A stretch of DNA of 64,000 nt from Roseburia sp. 1XD42-34 (lineage in GTDB: Bacteria > Bacillota > Bacilli > Bacillales > Amphibacillaceae), in contig NZ_QWLJ01000014.1 of NCBI RefSeq assembly GCF_009917385.1, positions 1 through 64,000 on the forward strand. The letters run 5' to 3'. The translations under genes were made by a program, and so were the position numbers. Positions 32,743-42,995 of the stretch are shown here, in pieces. The first letter of the stretch is position 1. Each line of letters begins with the position of its first letter. A model generated the notes under the pieces. The model worked only from the letters and a program-made list of their open reading frames with translations, was not told the origin of the DNA and ran no database searches.

Positions 32743-32946
32743 GATAAGAAAGTATAAAATGAGGTGCTTGGAGATAAAGAAATAACCGAATAAGCCACGT
32801 CCGGCTCCATCTCCCAGCAACTAGGCGACTTCACGAAATCGCCTTCCGATAAGTCATCTTGGTTCGTGCCTCACCATGATTCCTTTATCTTTAGTTGATT
32901 CGTTCCAGTCGCTACGTTGGTAACCGGGCGCTCTGCGCCTTTGTTC
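32743..32946 (+). repeat. Family A dispersed repeat, copy 6 (short form)
   Basis: Begins GATAAGAAAGTATAAAATGA and ends GGGCGCTCTGCGCCTTTGTTC. The internal stem GGCGA...TCGCC is perfect. The central GCCGAC hairpin is absent and the junction GTGCCTCACCATGATTCC matches copy 1. It lies between rpmH and rnpA, in the direction of transcription. Confidence 0.88.
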
Positions 32947-33102
32947 ACAATAAAGAAAATCCGTTTACATTTAATTTTTGAACAACATATGAAAAAGCAT
33001 ACTTTTGTGTAAGATAAAAATATTGGGATAGATTGCGCCTTACATATATGAGTTAGCTGTAGTCAAGCAGATGAAGTGTTTATTGTAGTAAAGGTGATCA
33101 CG

Positions 33103-33447
33103 TTGAGGAAAGAATTTCGAATTAAAAAAAATAATGATTTTCAATATGCGTTTAAAGCTGGAAAATCCTTTGCAAACCGCCAGCTCGTCATTTATTATGT
33201 GAAGAGAGAAGGGCAGACGCATTTTCGGATTGGGCTTTCCGTTGGTAAAAAAATTGGCAATGCGGTGACTAGAAATCGCATTAAGCGATATTTACGACAA
33301 GCTTTTTTTGAATTACAACATGATATTGCTTATCCGTATGATATCGTCATTATTGCTAGACAACCAGCGAAGCAAATGACCTATTCGGAAATTAAAAAAA
33401 GTTTAACGCATTTATTATATAAGGAACAATTGTTAAAAAATCAATAA
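33103..33447 (+). CDS. rnpA: Ribonuclease P protein component
   Basis: Basic protein subunit of RNase P that helps the RNA subunit process tRNA 5' ends; 114 residues. The RNR motif is in KIGNAVTRNRIKRYLRQAF (about 53-71), and the first helix contains the conserved FRIKKNNDFQYAFK. The start is TTG 33103, with AAAGGTGA upstream; the in-frame ATG at 33076 has no ribosome-binding site and adds nine unusual residues. It follows rpmH and precedes yidC, the conserved order. Confidence 0.95.
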   Translation: MRKEFRIKKNNDFQYAFKAGKSFANRQLVIYYVKREGQTHFRIGLSVGKKIGNAVTRNRIKRYLRQAFFELQHDIAYPYDIVIIARQPAKQMTYSEIKKSLTHLLYKEQLLKNQ

Positions 33448-33535
33448 AATTGATATAGAATCTTCCTTTTATTTAAGTTAAAATAACGGTAGGTAAGAGA
33501 AGAACTTGTCTTGTATGGAGTTAGGAGGAAATGTG

Positions 33536-34303
33536 TTGCGTAAAAAGTTTTGGTTGCTAGTAGGTCTTATAGGTTTACTGGCAATTTTATCTGGTTGTAC
33601 AGAAGTAAATGAACCAATTACGAAGGAAAGTGAGGGAATTTGGAATTCTTACTTCGTTTATCCAATTTCTTGGCTTATCACCTATTTTGCTGAATTATTT
33701 AATGAAAATTATGGATTGGCAATTGTGATTGTAACGATCATGGTTCGTTTACTATTGTTACCGTTAAATGTAAAGCAGCTAAAAAGTTCCAAGGCGATGC
33801 AAGATATTCAGCCTAAGCTAAAGGAACTACAGCAGAAATATAGTTCTAAGGATGCGAATACCCAGCAAAAGCTGCAGCAGGAAACGATGGCTTTATTTCA
33901 GAAGCACGGCGTAAATCCACTTGCTGGTTGTTTGCCGATCTTTGTCCAAATGCCGATTTTAATCGGAATGTACCATGCGATTATGCGTACGGAAACGATT
34001 AAAACACATAGCTTTTTATGGTTTGAATTAGGGCAACCTGACCCATTCTTTATTTTACCATTAATTGCTGGTGGGGCTACATTCTTGCAGCAAAAACTGA
34101 TGATGGCTGGAAGTCCAGCGGCGCAAAATCCGCAAATGATGGTCATGCTTTATGTAATGCCAATCATGATCGGGGTCTTTGCTATTTTCTTCCCATCTGC
34201 ATTAGCGTTATACTGGGTAGTAGGAAATATCTTTATGGTTGCTCAGACGTTATTTATCCGTAAGCCGATGATGGCTGCAAATAATGGAGGAGACAAAAAG
34301 TGA
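33536..34303 (+). CDS. yidC1: Membrane protein insertase YidC (SpoIIIJ type)
   Basis: Inserts proteins into the cytoplasmic membrane, 255 residues. The signal peptide ends in a lipobox ILSGC with the lipidated Cys near residue 21. Five hydrophobic spans follow, and the conserved Arg of the insertion groove lies in [16 protein letters not shown]. The best start is TTG 33536, seven bases after AGGAGG; GTG 33533 is possible. The stop overlaps the start of jag. In Bacillus, SpoIIIJ is also needed for forespore development. Confidence 0.93.
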   Translation: MRKKFWLLVGLIGLLAILSGCTEVNEPITKESEGIWNSYFVYPISWLITYFAELFNENYGLAIVIVTIMVRLLLLPLNVKQLKSSKAMQDIQPKLKELQQKYSSKDANTQQKLQQETMALFQKHGVNPLAGCLPIFVQMPILIGMYHAIMRTETIKTHSFLWFELGQPDPFFILPLIAGGATFLQQKLMMAGSPAAQNPQMMVMLYVMPIMIGVFAIFFPSALALYWVVGNIFMVAQTLFIRKPMMAANNGGDKK

Positions 34304-34914
34304 GAGAAATAACTGCTAGTGGACAAACAGTTGATGAAGCGGTCCAGGCAGCATTAGAGCAGTTAAAAACAACCAGGGACCATGTTGAAGTTAATGTCAT
34401 TGATGAAGGGAAAAAAGGATTGTTTGGTGTATTTGGTACCAAACGTGCTTACGTTAAAGTAAGAATTGTGGAAAACCAAATTGAAAAAACAGAAAAGTAT
34501 TTGCTGCAAATCATGAAACAGATGAACGTTTCCGCAACGGTTTGTACGACTGTCGTAGATAATCATGTAACATATGAAGTGACTGGCGACGATATTGCTG
34601 TATTAATCGGAAAACGAGGTCAGACGTTAAATGCATTGCAATATTTATTGCATTTAGCGATGAATAAAAATGGCACTGAATTTTACACAGTTACTTTAGA
34701 TGCGGAAGGGTATCGCAGTCGCCGTAAAGAAACGTTAGAAGCATTGGCAAAAAAAATGGCTGATAAAGCAGTTCGTTTAAATAGAAAAGTGGCTTTAGAG
34801 CCAATGCCTGCTTTTGAGAGAAAAATCATTCATAATGTATTGCAAGAAAATGAAGCAATAACCACGTATTCCGATGGTCATGAACCACATCGACATATCG
34901 TTATACAACCATAA
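34300..34914 (+). CDS. jag: SpoIIIJ-associated RNA-binding protein Jag (KhpB)
   Basis: RNA-binding protein, 204 residues. Domains in order: Jag-N (about 1-50, with [17 protein letters not shown]), a KH domain around [18 protein letters not shown], and an R3H domain ending [21 protein letters not shown]. The GTG start at 34300 overlaps the yidC stop, so translation is coupled. The operon is conserved in Firmicutes. A terminator follows directly. Confidence 0.94.
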   Translation: MREITASGQTVDEAVQAALEQLKTTRDHVEVNVIDEGKKGLFGVFGTKRAYVKVRIVENQIEKTEKYLLQIMKQMNVSATVCTTVVDNHVTYEVTGDDIAVLIGKRGQTLNALQYLLHLAMNKNGTEFYTVTLDAEGYRSRRKETLEALAKKMADKAVRLNRKVALEPMPAFERKIIHNVLQENEAITTYSDGHEPHRHIVIQP

Positions 34915-34927
34915 TATAACATTCGTA

Positions 34928-34964
34928 AATCCTATTTAGTGTAGCATGCTAGGTAGGATTTTTT
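34928..34964 (+). terminator. jag terminator
   Basis: AATCCTA pairs with TAGGATT around a loop containing AGCATGCT, followed by TTTT. Family B copy 1 begins directly after the T-run. Confidence 0.85.
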
Positions 34965-35110
34965 ATCCCGTATATAGGGTGCTGTAAGATTCCCAGGAGC
35001 TGGATAATTGTACTATAATAAGCCGTGCAGGATAACTGGATCCCTTCACTGATTAAAGATTCCCTTTATTTTGCTAGCTTAGTTCGCATGTTGAAACTAG
35101 CAGTAAGAAA
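34965..35110 (+). repeat. Family B dispersed repeat, copy 1
   Basis: Starts ATCCCGTATATAGGGTGCTG, continues with AGGAGCTGGATAATTGTACT and ends near GATTAAAGATTCCCTTTATT. It shares the order of these blocks with copies at 40.7 and 44.3 kb but is more diverged in the middle. It begins where the jag terminator ends. Confidence 0.7.
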
Positions 35111-35190
35111 GCCATTTCCATCCTAAAAGGTGAACGTAGCGAAGGCAATTGTAGAGACCAACTGCAAGTCAAATGTCCTATTTTTTATAA

Positions 35191-35592
35191 AATAAGAAAA
35201 TATAAAATCAGGTGCTTGTAGATAACGAAATAACATAGCCACGTCCGGCGCATGAGCCCAGCAACGATGCGCCTTTAGAAATGCGCCTACGATAAGTCCT
35301 CATCGGTTCGTCACAAAGAGGAAGGCGACTAAAAACGGGCTTGCCGCCCAAACGTCGGCATAACTCTGTTTTAGTGGCATGATTCCTTTACCCCTTAAAA
35401 AGGCGTTGTAGACTCCCACGGTCTAAGGTTGGAAAATGTAACCGGAATAAGTCGAAGCGGGAGGCAACAGCAATTAAATCCCCGATTCGTTCAAAGGCCT
35501 TTAGGTCATACCTTGATGGAAGGTTTACTTTATTATTCGTTGATTCGTTCCATTTAGCTACGTTGCTAAACGGGCACCCCGCGCTTTTGTTC
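35191..35592 (+). repeat. Family A dispersed repeat, copy 7, interrupted by family B
   Basis: The left part begins AATAAGAAAATATAAAATCA and runs through the central hairpin to GGCATGATTCCTTTA. Similarity resumes at about 35540 with CGTTGATTCGTTCC and continues to GCGCTTTTGTTC. Between these lies a family B copy of about 150 bp. The rest of the jag-mnmE gap (35593-35850) shows a few hairpins but no gene. Confidence 0.82.
35388..35539 (+). repeat. Family B dispersed repeat, copy 2, nested in family A copy 7
   Basis: Contains GGCGTTGTAGACTCCCAC, GGAATAAGTCGAAGCGGGAG, CGATTCGTTCAAAGGCC and TTTAGGTCATACC, matching the later blocks of the other family B copies. Its first 15-20 bases differ. It interrupts family A at the GATTCCTTTA position. 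Confidence 0.68.
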
Positions 35593-35864
35593 CACTAAGG
35601 AAAGGATAAGATTTTTGGTTTATAGTATAAAAAAACAAAGGCTATCACCATAAAATTTGGTGACAAGCCAAGTTTTTCTAAAAAGTGTCAGGTCATACCC
35701 GAAGCGGTACTAATCCAAAATGAAAAAACCTCTCTCTAACGCTATCTAATTGAAATATTCCCGTTATCAAAAAATACTTTAAATCAGCATTTTAGACGAA
35801 AATAAATCGTACACGCATTGGGTGCCCGGTTACTACGTGGTTGTGGAAAAAATATTGATATACG

Positions 35865-35921
35865 ATATCCACATGTGAATAACTATTAAATGAATGGGAA
35901 AGAAAAATAGGTTGTGGATAA
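35865..35921. promoter_or_regulatory. DnaA-box cluster upstream of mnmE
   Basis: Three boxes in 57 bp: ATATCCACA at 35865-35873 and TGTGAATAA at 35874-35882 (one mismatch each, back to back) and a perfect TGTGGATAA at 35913-35921. They lie in the mnmE promoter region, about 4 kb from the origin. Confidence 0.72.
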
Positions 35922-36012
35922 CTTTGTTTTGTGATATTCTGTTAAGTTAGTGACGATAAAAAAACGCACTTAAAATAGATATCATATTAACAGGTTGGTA
36001 GGTGATTCGTAA

Positions 36013-37389
36013 ATGGAAACAGATACAATTACTGCTATCTCTACACCGATTGGTGAGGGGGCAATAGCAATTGTTCGATTAAGCGGTCCTGAGGCTATTT
36101 CCATCACAGCTAATGTTTTTAAGGGGAAAAATTTATTTGATGTGCCTTCGCATACAATCCATTATGGAAAAATTATGGATCCCGAGACAAATGAAATTGC
36201 GGAAGAAGTAATGATTTCTGTCATGCGCGCACCGAAAACATTTACACGTGAAGATGTTGTTGAAATTAATTGTCATGGTGGAATGGTTGCGGTTAACCGT
36301 GTACTGGAAATTATTTTAAGTAAAGGAGCCCGATTGGCTGAGCCAGGCGAATTTACGAAACGTGCTTTTCTGCATGGTAGAATTGATTTATCGCAAGCAG
36401 AAGCAGTGATGGATTTAATTCGCGCTAAAACAGATAAAGCGATGTCAGTTGCATTAAAGCAGATGGATGGACGATTATCCGCCCTCATTCGACGTTTACG
36501 TCAGGATTTACTCGAAACCGTGGCACATGTTGAGGTAAACATCGATTACCCAGAATATGATGATGTCGAAGAAATGTCACATGATATGATGCGTACAAAG
36601 ACGAAAGAAGTGCATCAGGAAATTGTGGAACTGCTGCAAGTGGCGAAGCAAGGGAAAATTTTACGAGAAGGTCTGGCTACAGCAATTATTGGCAGACCAA
36701 ATGTTGGCAAATCGTCGCTTATGAATACGCTTGTCCAAGAAAATAAAGCAATCGTTACAGAAATTCCCGGTACGACTCGCGATATTATTGAGGAGTATGT
36801 TAGTGTAAGAGGTGTTCCGTTACGCTTAGTTGATACAGCTGGTATTCGTGAGACAGAGGATATTGTTGAAAAAATTGGTGTAGAGCGTTCCCGCCAAGTG
36901 TTAAAAGAGTCGGATTTAATCTTATTTGTGCTTAATTATAATGAAGTACTATCAGACGAAGATGATAAGTTATTTCAAGCAATTCAAGACTTGGATTATA
37001 TTGTTATTATTAATAAAACGGATTTAGAACAGAAACTGAATCTAGCTCGCGTTGAAGAACTGGCTGCGGGAAAGCCAATTGTCACCACCTCCTTAATTAA
37101 AGAAGAAGGTATTAATGAGCTGGAAGAGGCCATTGCGAAAATCTTTTTTGCTGGAGATATAGATACTGGTGATCTCACTTATGTGTCGAATGTCCGGCAT
37201 ATCCAACTACTCAGACAGGCAAAACAAGCGTTAGAAGATGCAATGGAGGGCTTAGAACTTGGGTTGCCATTAGATATTGTGCAAATAGATGTGACCAGAA
37301 CGTGGGAATTATTAGGTGAAATCATCGGCGATACAGCAAGTGACAGCCTTATTGATCAGCTATTCTCACAATTTTGTTTAGGAAAATAA
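36013..37389 (+). CDS. mnmE: tRNA modification GTPase MnmE
   Basis: With MnmG it builds 5-carboxymethylaminomethyl-type uridine at the tRNA wobble position; 458 residues. The N-terminal tetrahydrofolate-binding domain starts [20 protein letters not shown]. The G domain has the P-loop GRPNVGKSS near 226, [10 protein letters not shown] (switch II) near 273 and NKTD near 333. The C-terminal FCLGK supplies the catalytic Cys. It lies 20 nt before the mnmG ribosome-binding site and probably shares its transcript. Confidence 0.96.
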   Translation: METDTITAISTPIGEGAIAIVRLSGPEAISITANVFKGKNLFDVPSHTIHYGKIMDPETNEIAEEVMISVMRAPKTFTREDVVEINCHGGMVAVNRVLEIILSKGARLAEPGEFTKRAFLHGRIDLSQAEAVMDLIRAKTDKAMSVALKQMDGRLSALIRRLRQDLLETVAHVEVNIDYPEYDDVEEMSHDMMRTKTKEVHQEIVELLQVAKQGKILREGLATAIIGRPNVGKSSLMNTLVQENKAIVTEIPGTTRDIIEEYVSVRGVPLRLVDTAGIRETEDIVEKIGVERSRQVLKESDLILFVLNYNEVLSDEDDKLFQAIQDLDYIVIINKTDLEQKLNLARVEELAAGKPIVTTSLIKEEGINELEEAIAKIFFAGDIDTGDLTYVSNVRHIQLLRQAKQALEDAMEGLELGLPLDIVQIDVTRTWELLGEIIGDTASDSLIDQLFSQFCLGK

Positions 37390-37419
37390 TTTAATCTAAT
37401 ATTAGAAAGGATGAGACCA

Positions 37420-39306
37420 ATGACTTATGATGCAGGACATTATGATGTAGTCGTGGTCGGTGCAGGACATGCAGGTGTGGAGGCTGGACTTGCAGCTGCC
37501 AAAATGGGAGCAAAAACATTAATGCTCACGTTAAATTTGGATATGATTGCGTTTATGCCATGCAATCCTTCCATTGGCGGACCTGCCAAAGGGATTGTCG
37601 TGCGTGAAATTGATGCTCTAGGTGGTGTCATGGGTAAAGTAATAGATAAAACGCATATTCAAATGCGCTTATTGAATACAGGAAAAGGACCTGCTGTGCA
37701 AGCGCTTCGGGCGCAAGCAGATAAACCTTTATATATTAAAGAAATGAAAAAGATCATTGAAAATGAGAAGAATATTACGCTGCGCCAAGGAATGGTGGAT
37801 CGATTAATTGTTGAAGATGGTGTTTGCAAAGGGGTTATTACGGAAACAAATGCTGCGTACAGTGCAAAGACAGTCATTATAACAACTGGAACGTTCATGC
37901 GCGGAAAAGTCCTTATGGGTGACTTGGAATATGAAAGTGGGCCAAATAATCAACGACCAACGATTAAATTATCCGAAAACCTGGAGGAACTGGGATTTGA
38001 AATAACTCGATTTAAAACAGGTACACCTCCACGAGTAAATAGTCATACGATAGATTATTCAAAAACAGAAATACAACCAGGCGATGAGGATCCGCGCAGC
38101 TTTTCGTATGAAACAACAGAATATATTACGGATCAAATCCCTTGCTGGTTAACGTATACGAATGAATTTACCCATCAAATCATAAATGAAAATCTGTCTC
38201 TTTCCGCTATGTATTCAGGAATGAAAAGGGGAACAGGCCCCAGATACTGTCCATCCATTGAGGATAAAATTGTTCGCTTCAATGATAAGCCTCGTCACCA
38301 AATATTTCTAGAGCCAGAAGGAAGAGATACGGAAGAAGTGTATGTACAAGGATTGTCTACTTCTCTACCTGAATCCATCCAGCATAGCATAGTAAGAAGT
38401 GTGGAGGGGTTGGAAAATGCAGAAATTATGCGAGCAGGCTATGCCATTGAATATGATGCTATTGTACCGACACAGCTATGGCCAACATTAGAAACTAAGA
38501 AAATACCTGGATTATTTACAGCAGGGCAAATTAATGGCACCTCAGGCTATGAGGAGGCTGCTGCACAAGGAATTATGGCTGGTATTAACGCGGCTGCAAA
38601 GGTGCTTGGAAAAGACCCAGTTATTCTAGACCGCTCACAAGCTTATATCGGCGTGCTGATTGATGATTTGGTGACGAAAGGGACAAATGAGCCGTATCGA
38701 TTGTTAACGTCACGTGCAGAGTATCGTTTGTTGCTTAGACACGATAATGCAGACTTACGCATGACCGAATTGGGATATAAGCTTGGTTTAATATCGGAAG
38801 AGCGCTATGCCGCATTTACAGAGAAATACCGTTTAGTAGAAGAAGAGAAGAAAAGGCTGCAAAAATTAGTGATTAAGCCTTCAACGGAAGTAAATGCATT
38901 TTTAGAAACAGCAGGCGCTTCGCCAATGAAAGAGGCAGTCAAAGCGTATGATCTATTAAAACGTCCAGAGCTTTCATATGATTTATTAGCACCTATCATT
39001 GATGCTGATCCATCGCTTTCACATGAAGTTACCGAGCAAGTAGGTATTCAAATTAAATATGAAGGATATATTAAAAAAGCGAACGATCAAGTAGCCCGCA
39101 TGTTGAAGATGGAAGAAAAGAAAATCCCTGAAGATATTGATTATGATGCGATTAGTGGCATTGCTACTGAAGCAAAAGAAAAGCTGAAAACAGTTCGTCC
39201 GCTATCTATTGGTCAAGCTTCCCGTATTTCAGGTGTAAACCCAGCTGATATTTCGATCTTAGTTGTTTATATTGAACAGGGAAATATATCTCGGTTAGCT
39301 AATTAA
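37420..39306 (+). CDS. mnmG: tRNA uridine-modification enzyme MnmG
   Basis: FAD-dependent partner of MnmE, 628 residues. The dinucleotide-binding motif GAGHAGVEA is at about residues 14-22, [11 protein letters not shown] follows near 48, and the C-terminal helical region ends in SRLAN. ATG 37420 is preferred because AAAGGATG stands upstream; the ATG at 37411 overlaps that site. The order mnmE-mnmG-rsmG is the conserved one. A 14-bp hairpin separates it from rsmG. Confidence 0.96.
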   Translation: MTYDAGHYDVVVVGAGHAGVEAGLAAAKMGAKTLMLTLNLDMIAFMPCNPSIGGPAKGIVVREIDALGGVMGKVIDKTHIQMRLLNTGKGPAVQALRAQADKPLYIKEMKKIIENEKNITLRQGMVDRLIVEDGVCKGVITETNAAYSAKTVIITTGTFMRGKVLMGDLEYESGPNNQRPTIKLSENLEELGFEITRFKTGTPPRVNSHTIDYSKTEIQPGDEDPRSFSYETTEYITDQIPCWLTYTNEFTHQIINENLSLSAMYSGMKRGTGPRYCPSIEDKIVRFNDKPRHQIFLEPEGRDTEEVYVQGLSTSLPESIQHSIVRSVEGLENAEIMRAGYAIEYDAIVPTQLWPTLETKKIPGLFTAGQINGTSGYEEAAAQGIMAGINAAAKVLGKDPVILDRSQAYIGVLIDDLVTKGTNEPYRLLTSRAEYRLLLRHDNADLRMTELGYKLGLISEERYAAFTEKYRLVEEEKKRLQKLVIKPSTEVNAFLETAGASPMKEAVKAYDLLKRPELSYDLLAPIIDADPSLSHEVTEQVGIQIKYEGYIKKANDQVARMLKMEEKKIPEDIDYDAISGIATEAKEKLKTVRPLSIGQASRISGVNPADISILVVYIEQGNISRLAN

Positions 39307-39313
39307 AATGATA

Positions 39314-39348
39314 ACAAGCAGATTTAGTTTGTAGCTAAGTCTGCTTGT
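39314..39348 (+). other. Stable hairpin in the mnmG-rsmG spacer
   Basis: ACAAGCAGATTTAG pairs with CTAAGTCTGCTTGT (one G-U pair). No T-run follows, and the rsmG ribosome-binding site is nine bases downstream. It is more likely an mRNA processing or stability element than a full terminator. Confidence 0.55.
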
Positions 39349-39369
39349 ATCTACATAAGGAGTATGAAC

Positions 39370-40086
39370 ATGAACCCGGAACAGTTTTTTCAATCTCTGC
39401 AAGAAAAAGGAATTCAATTAAATGTGCATCAAAAGGAACAATTTTCCATATATTTTACCACATTAATTGAATGGAACAAAAAAATTAACTTAACTGGATT
39501 AACTGCTGAAGCTGATGTTTATTTAAAGCATTTTTATGATTCACTCAGCGCAGCTTTTTACTTTGATTTTACGAAGATTCAATCTGTCTGTGATGTTGGA
39601 GCTGGTGCAGGTTTTCCAAGTATTCCACTGAAAATTTGCTATCCGCACTTGCAAGTAACCATTGTGGATTCATTAAAAAAGCGAATTGGTTTTTTGAATC
39701 AATTATCAGTGGCCTTATCTTTAGAAAATGTTGCTTTTTATCATGACCGTGCAGAAAACATGGGTAAAAATGCATCTTTTCGCGAGTCTTTTGATTTGGT
39801 TACTGCTAGAGCGGTTGCCCATATGTCTGTATTAAGCGAACTTTGTTTACCGCTTGCAAAAAAACAGGGAACTTTTTTAGCAATGAAAGGTGCAAAAGCA
39901 GGGGAGGAGATAGAGTTAGCTAAACCAGCAATTGAAGTGCTTGGTGGAGAGTTAAAACAAATGCATACGTTTACGTTGCCTCACGAAGATAGTGAGCGTT
40001 CCATTATTGAAATTTATAAAGCCCGAAAAACGCCTAAAAAGTATCCAAGAAAAGCAGGTCTACCGAATAAGGAACCAATAGAGTAG
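39370..40086 (+). CDS. rsmG: 16S rRNA guanine-N7 methyltransferase RsmG
   Basis: Methylates the guanosine equivalent to E. coli G527 in 16S rRNA, 238 residues. The SAM-binding motif is [14 protein letters not shown] at about 75-88, after the conserved [12 protein letters not shown] segment near residue 37. ATG 39370 is preferred: AAGGAG lies seven bases upstream, whereas ATG 39364 is only one base from it. It ends the mnmE-mnmG-rsmG group. Confidence 0.95.
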   Translation: MNPEQFFQSLQEKGIQLNVHQKEQFSIYFTTLIEWNKKINLTGLTAEADVYLKHFYDSLSAAFYFDFTKIQSVCDVGAGAGFPSIPLKICYPHLQVTIVDSLKKRIGFLNQLSVALSLENVAFYHDRAENMGKNASFRESFDLVTARAVAHMSVLSELCLPLAKKQGTFLAMKGAKAGEEIELAKPAIEVLGGELKQMHTFTLPHEDSERSIIEIYKARKTPKKYPRKAGLPNKEPIE

Positions 40087-40206
40087 ATTAAACATGTAAT
40101 GACGTTTTTATTTAGTTAATAGACAAGAAATAGGCATATTCTTTCCGCAAAAAATATGATAAAATGAAGACAACGTATGCCTCGACGGAATATTATTTGA
40201 ACATTA

Positions 40207-40233
40207 CGCTAGCAGATTGCTGCTGCGTTTTTT
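40207..40233 (+). terminator. rsmG terminator
   Basis: CGC-T-AGCAG and CTGCTGCG with an ATTG loop, followed by TTTTTTC. It lies about 120 bp after rsmG. Confidence 0.8.
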
Positions 40234-40692
40234 CTTATAGTAGAAATATGGCTGTGAATAGCGATCCATTTAGATATACGTAAATTCTAAATGGAAGATA
40301 AAAGCAAAGATGCTGTTTTTCTTTAAAAATCATTACTATATGAATTCTTTATTTGATTGACACATTGTTGTACGTTCTGTTATGTTGAAGCGCCATATAG
40401 TTTGTGTGCAGTAAAAAACTTGGATTTTAGCTCCTTTTAAATAAATTAAAGAGCTTCTTCGCTATTTAGTATGGTAGCAGAAGGTAGTTTAGGAGATTTT
40501 ACGTGGAGTGGCGGGCATGATAGTATTTTTGGCGTGAGCCAATATCCCTTTCATATTGGTGTCTTGGCTCGTCAATCAAGCCCAAACCGACTATAATTCT
40601 AACTTTTAGCTATACTACCAACACTAAACAGCAAGGAGTCATTAAAGAATGAATCATTCCAGGACGCAAATATAAAAATAATTAGTTACCCG

Positions 40693-40856
40693 TCTATCCC
40701 GTATATAAGGTGTTGCAAAACTCGCACTTCAGAAGTTTTATAATCTGTACTGCAATAAGTCTGAGTGGGAGATAACAGCACCTAAATGCTCGATTCGTTC
40801 ATCTAATCAGTGAGGGGAATGAAAACCCCGACTGATTGAAGATTCACGTTATTTAT
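40693..40856 (+). repeat. Family B dispersed repeat, copy 3
   Basis: Starts CTATCCCGTATATAAGGTG, continues AATCTGTACTGCAATAAGTC, GAGTGGGAGATAACAGCACC and TAAATGCTCGATTCGTTC, and ends near GATTGAAGATTCACGTTATT. The closest relative is copy 4 at 44.3 kb. Confidence 0.8.
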
Positions 40857-41026
40857 AATAGATAAAGACTCAAAAGGAATAGTGAAATGGATTATTTGAA
40901 TGAATACCTTCTATGAATGTTGCTTACCCAATAACAGGCATCGTTCATCACCTCGTACGGGTAAATCATTATTGATTTATATGAGCCTTTCCTATGCTAT
41001 AATATTCATAGTTATTCCATATAAAA

Positions 41027-41042
41027 TGTTCCACGTGAAACA
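41027..41042. promoter_or_regulatory. parS: parS site 1 (perfect)
   Basis: TGTTCCACGTGAAACA matches the Spo0J/ParB binding consensus in all 16 positions. It lies 58 bp before noc and about 1.9 kb before spo0J. Confidence 0.97.
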
Positions 41043-41099
41043 TTTTATATTTTATACATAGATAAGATTATAAAAGTATATTAGAGGTGGTGTGGGATT

Positions 41100-41984
41100 A
41101 TGGTGAAGCCCTTTAACCGTTTTTTTGGAATAGGCGATAAATCTGAACAGGAAGTTGATTCTGGTTCAGAAATTGATATTCATTCCAATGAAGTAATACA
41201 GATCCCTGTTAAAAATATAGAACCTAATCGATATCAGCCCAGGTCCATTTTTAGTGAAGAAAAAATAAAGGAACTTGCTCAAACAATTCAAACCCATGGA
41301 ATGATACAGCCTATCATTGTTCGGCATCTAGAAGAAACTGAGCAAGGGGAGCAAAAGTATGAGATTATCGCTGGAGAACGGAGATGGCGTGCAGTTGATT
41401 CATTAGGCTGGGAAAATATTTCAGCGATTGTTAAAGAGATGACCGATACAGAAACAGCTTCGGTAGCACTGATTGAGAACTTGCAGCGTGAAGAATTGAC
41501 TGTTATTGAAGAAGCAACAGCGTATGCACAATTGCTTGAACTTCATTCCTTAACGCAAGAAGCTCTGGCACAACGATTAGGAAAAAACCAATCAACCATA
41601 GCGAATAAGCTTCGCTTGCTAAAGTTACCCCAGGCAGTTCAAGAAGCTTTGTTAGGAAAGTATATTACAGAAAGACACGCGCGTGCCCTCATTAAATTAA
41701 ATGATGAAGAGCAACAAGTAAAGCTATTACAGGAGATCATTGAAAATGAATTAAATGTAAAGCAAACAGAAGATAAGATTGCTAAAATAAGTGAAAAACA
41801 ACAAAAAAAACCAAAAAAGAAAGCAGTTAAACGAAAGGGATTTAATAAAGATATTCGGATTGCTATGAATACGATACGCCAATCATTAAATATGGTTTCC
41901 GATACAGGAGTAAAAGTAGAGTCTGATGAACAGGATCTAGAAGATTACTACCAAATTACAATTAAAATTCCAAAAAAGAAATAA
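41100..41984 (+). CDS. noc: Nucleoid occlusion protein Noc
   Basis: ParB-like CTP-binding protein that blocks Z-ring assembly over the nucleoid; 294 residues. The short amphipathic N-terminus [11 protein letters not shown] is the membrane-targeting helix typical of Noc and absent from Spo0J. The CTP pocket contains GERRWRA near residue 98, and a helix-turn-helix follows in [19 protein letters not shown]. It binds sites other than parS, and a near-perfect candidate lies at 54346. It precedes soj by about 240 bp with a terminator between. Confidence 0.94.
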   Translation: MVKPFNRFFGIGDKSEQEVDSGSEIDIHSNEVIQIPVKNIEPNRYQPRSIFSEEKIKELAQTIQTHGMIQPIIVRHLEETEQGEQKYEIIAGERRWRAVDSLGWENISAIVKEMTDTETASVALIENLQREELTVIEEATAYAQLLELHSLTQEALAQRLGKNQSTIANKLRLLKLPQAVQEALLGKYITERHARALIKLNDEEQQVKLLQEIIENELNVKQTEDKIAKISEKQQKKPKKKAVKRKGFNKDIRIAMNTIRQSLNMVSDTGVKVESDEQDLEDYYQITIKIPKKK

Positions 41985-42065
41985 TTTATTGCTCTCATAA
42001 GCTTTATAAATTTGTTTGAAAAAAGTGTACAAGCTAAATTAGGATGCTACACTCCCGTGTCTGTG

Positions 42066-42098
42066 TACCCATCTTCGTGTTGAAAGATGGGTATTTTG
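42066..42098 (+). terminator. noc terminator
   Basis: TACCCATCTT and AAGATGGGTA form the stem, followed by TTTTGC, about 80 bp after the noc stop. Confidence 0.82.
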
Positions 42099-42221
42099 CT
42101 CGATAATAAATGATCTAACGTAAATGACAAATTACGAATTGCTAACAAAAATGAAATAAATCCACCATTTAGAAGAAAAAATGATAGAATAGATAGTATA
42201 TCGTTTTAGGTAGGTGTCAAC

Positions 42222-42995
42222 ATGGGAAAAGTAATGTCCGTCGCAAACCAAAAAGGTGGCGTAGGAAAAACAACTTCATCGGTTAATTTGAGTGCTTGTT
42301 TAGCACATTTAGGTAATAAAGTTCTTCTTGTAGATGTTGATCCACAGGGGAATGCAACAAGCGGAACAGGGGTTAATAAAGCAGATGTCAAACATTGTAT
42401 TTACAATGTTCTTGTAGAAGATCTACCTGCTGAAGAAGTTTGTATTCCAACAACTATCGACAACTTAGATATTATACCTGCTACTATACAATTAGCCGGA
42501 GCAGAAATTGAACTGGTGCCAACGATTTCCAGAGAAATACGACTTAAAAAAGCGTTGGAAAATCTTAAATCGATCTATGATTATATAATTATTGATTGCC
42601 CACCTTCGTTGGGATTATTAACGCTAAATGCATTGACAGCTTCAGATACTGTAATTATTCCAGTTCAATGCGAGTATTATGCGTTAGAAGGGCTAAGCCA
42701 ATTATTGAATACAATCAGACTTGTTCAAAAGCATCTTAACAAAACACTCATGATTGAAGGAGTGTTATTAACCATGCTAGATGCTCGAACCAATCTGGGA
42801 ATCCAAGTCATAGAAGAAGTAAAGAAATACTTTCAAGATAAAGTCTATCAAACTATTATTCCAAGAAATGTAAGATTGGGCGAAGCTCCAAGTCATGGTT
42901 TGCCGATAATTTCGTATGATGCCAAGTCAAAGGGTGCTGAAGTATATCTTGAGTTAGCGAAGGAAGTGATGGCCAATGGCGAAAGGGTTAGGTAA
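42222..42995 (+). CDS. soj: Chromosome-partitioning ATPase Soj (ParA)
   Basis: Deviant Walker ATPase that acts with Spo0J in origin segregation and regulates DnaA; 257 residues. The deviant Walker A KGGVGKTTSS is at about 11-20, VDVDPQGNATSG follows near 38, and Walker B is YIIIDCPPSLG near 120. It is preceded by TAGGTAGGTG. Its 3' end overlaps spo0J by 20 bp, so the two are coupled. Confidence 0.96.
   Translation: MGKVMSVANQKGGVGKTTSSVNLSACLAHLGNKVLLVDVDPQGNATSGTGVNKADVKHCIYNVLVEDLPAEEVCIPTTIDNLDIIPATIQLAGAEIELVPTISREIRLKKALENLKSIYDYIIIDCPPSLGLLTLNALTASDTVIIPVQCEYYALEGLSQLLNTIRLVQKHLNKTLMIEGVLLTMLDARTNLGIQVIEEVKKYFQDKVYQTIIPRNVRLGEAPSHGLPIISYDAKSKGAEVYLELAKEVMANGERVR

Larger units (their letters stand above)
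40087..41026. other. rsmG-noc spacer
   Basis: About 1 kb without a convincing gene. It holds the rsmG terminator (40207-40233), a hairpin with GAGCCAATA and TATTGG/GGCTC arms near 40533-40574, family B copy 3, and parS just before noc. Confidence 0.5.
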
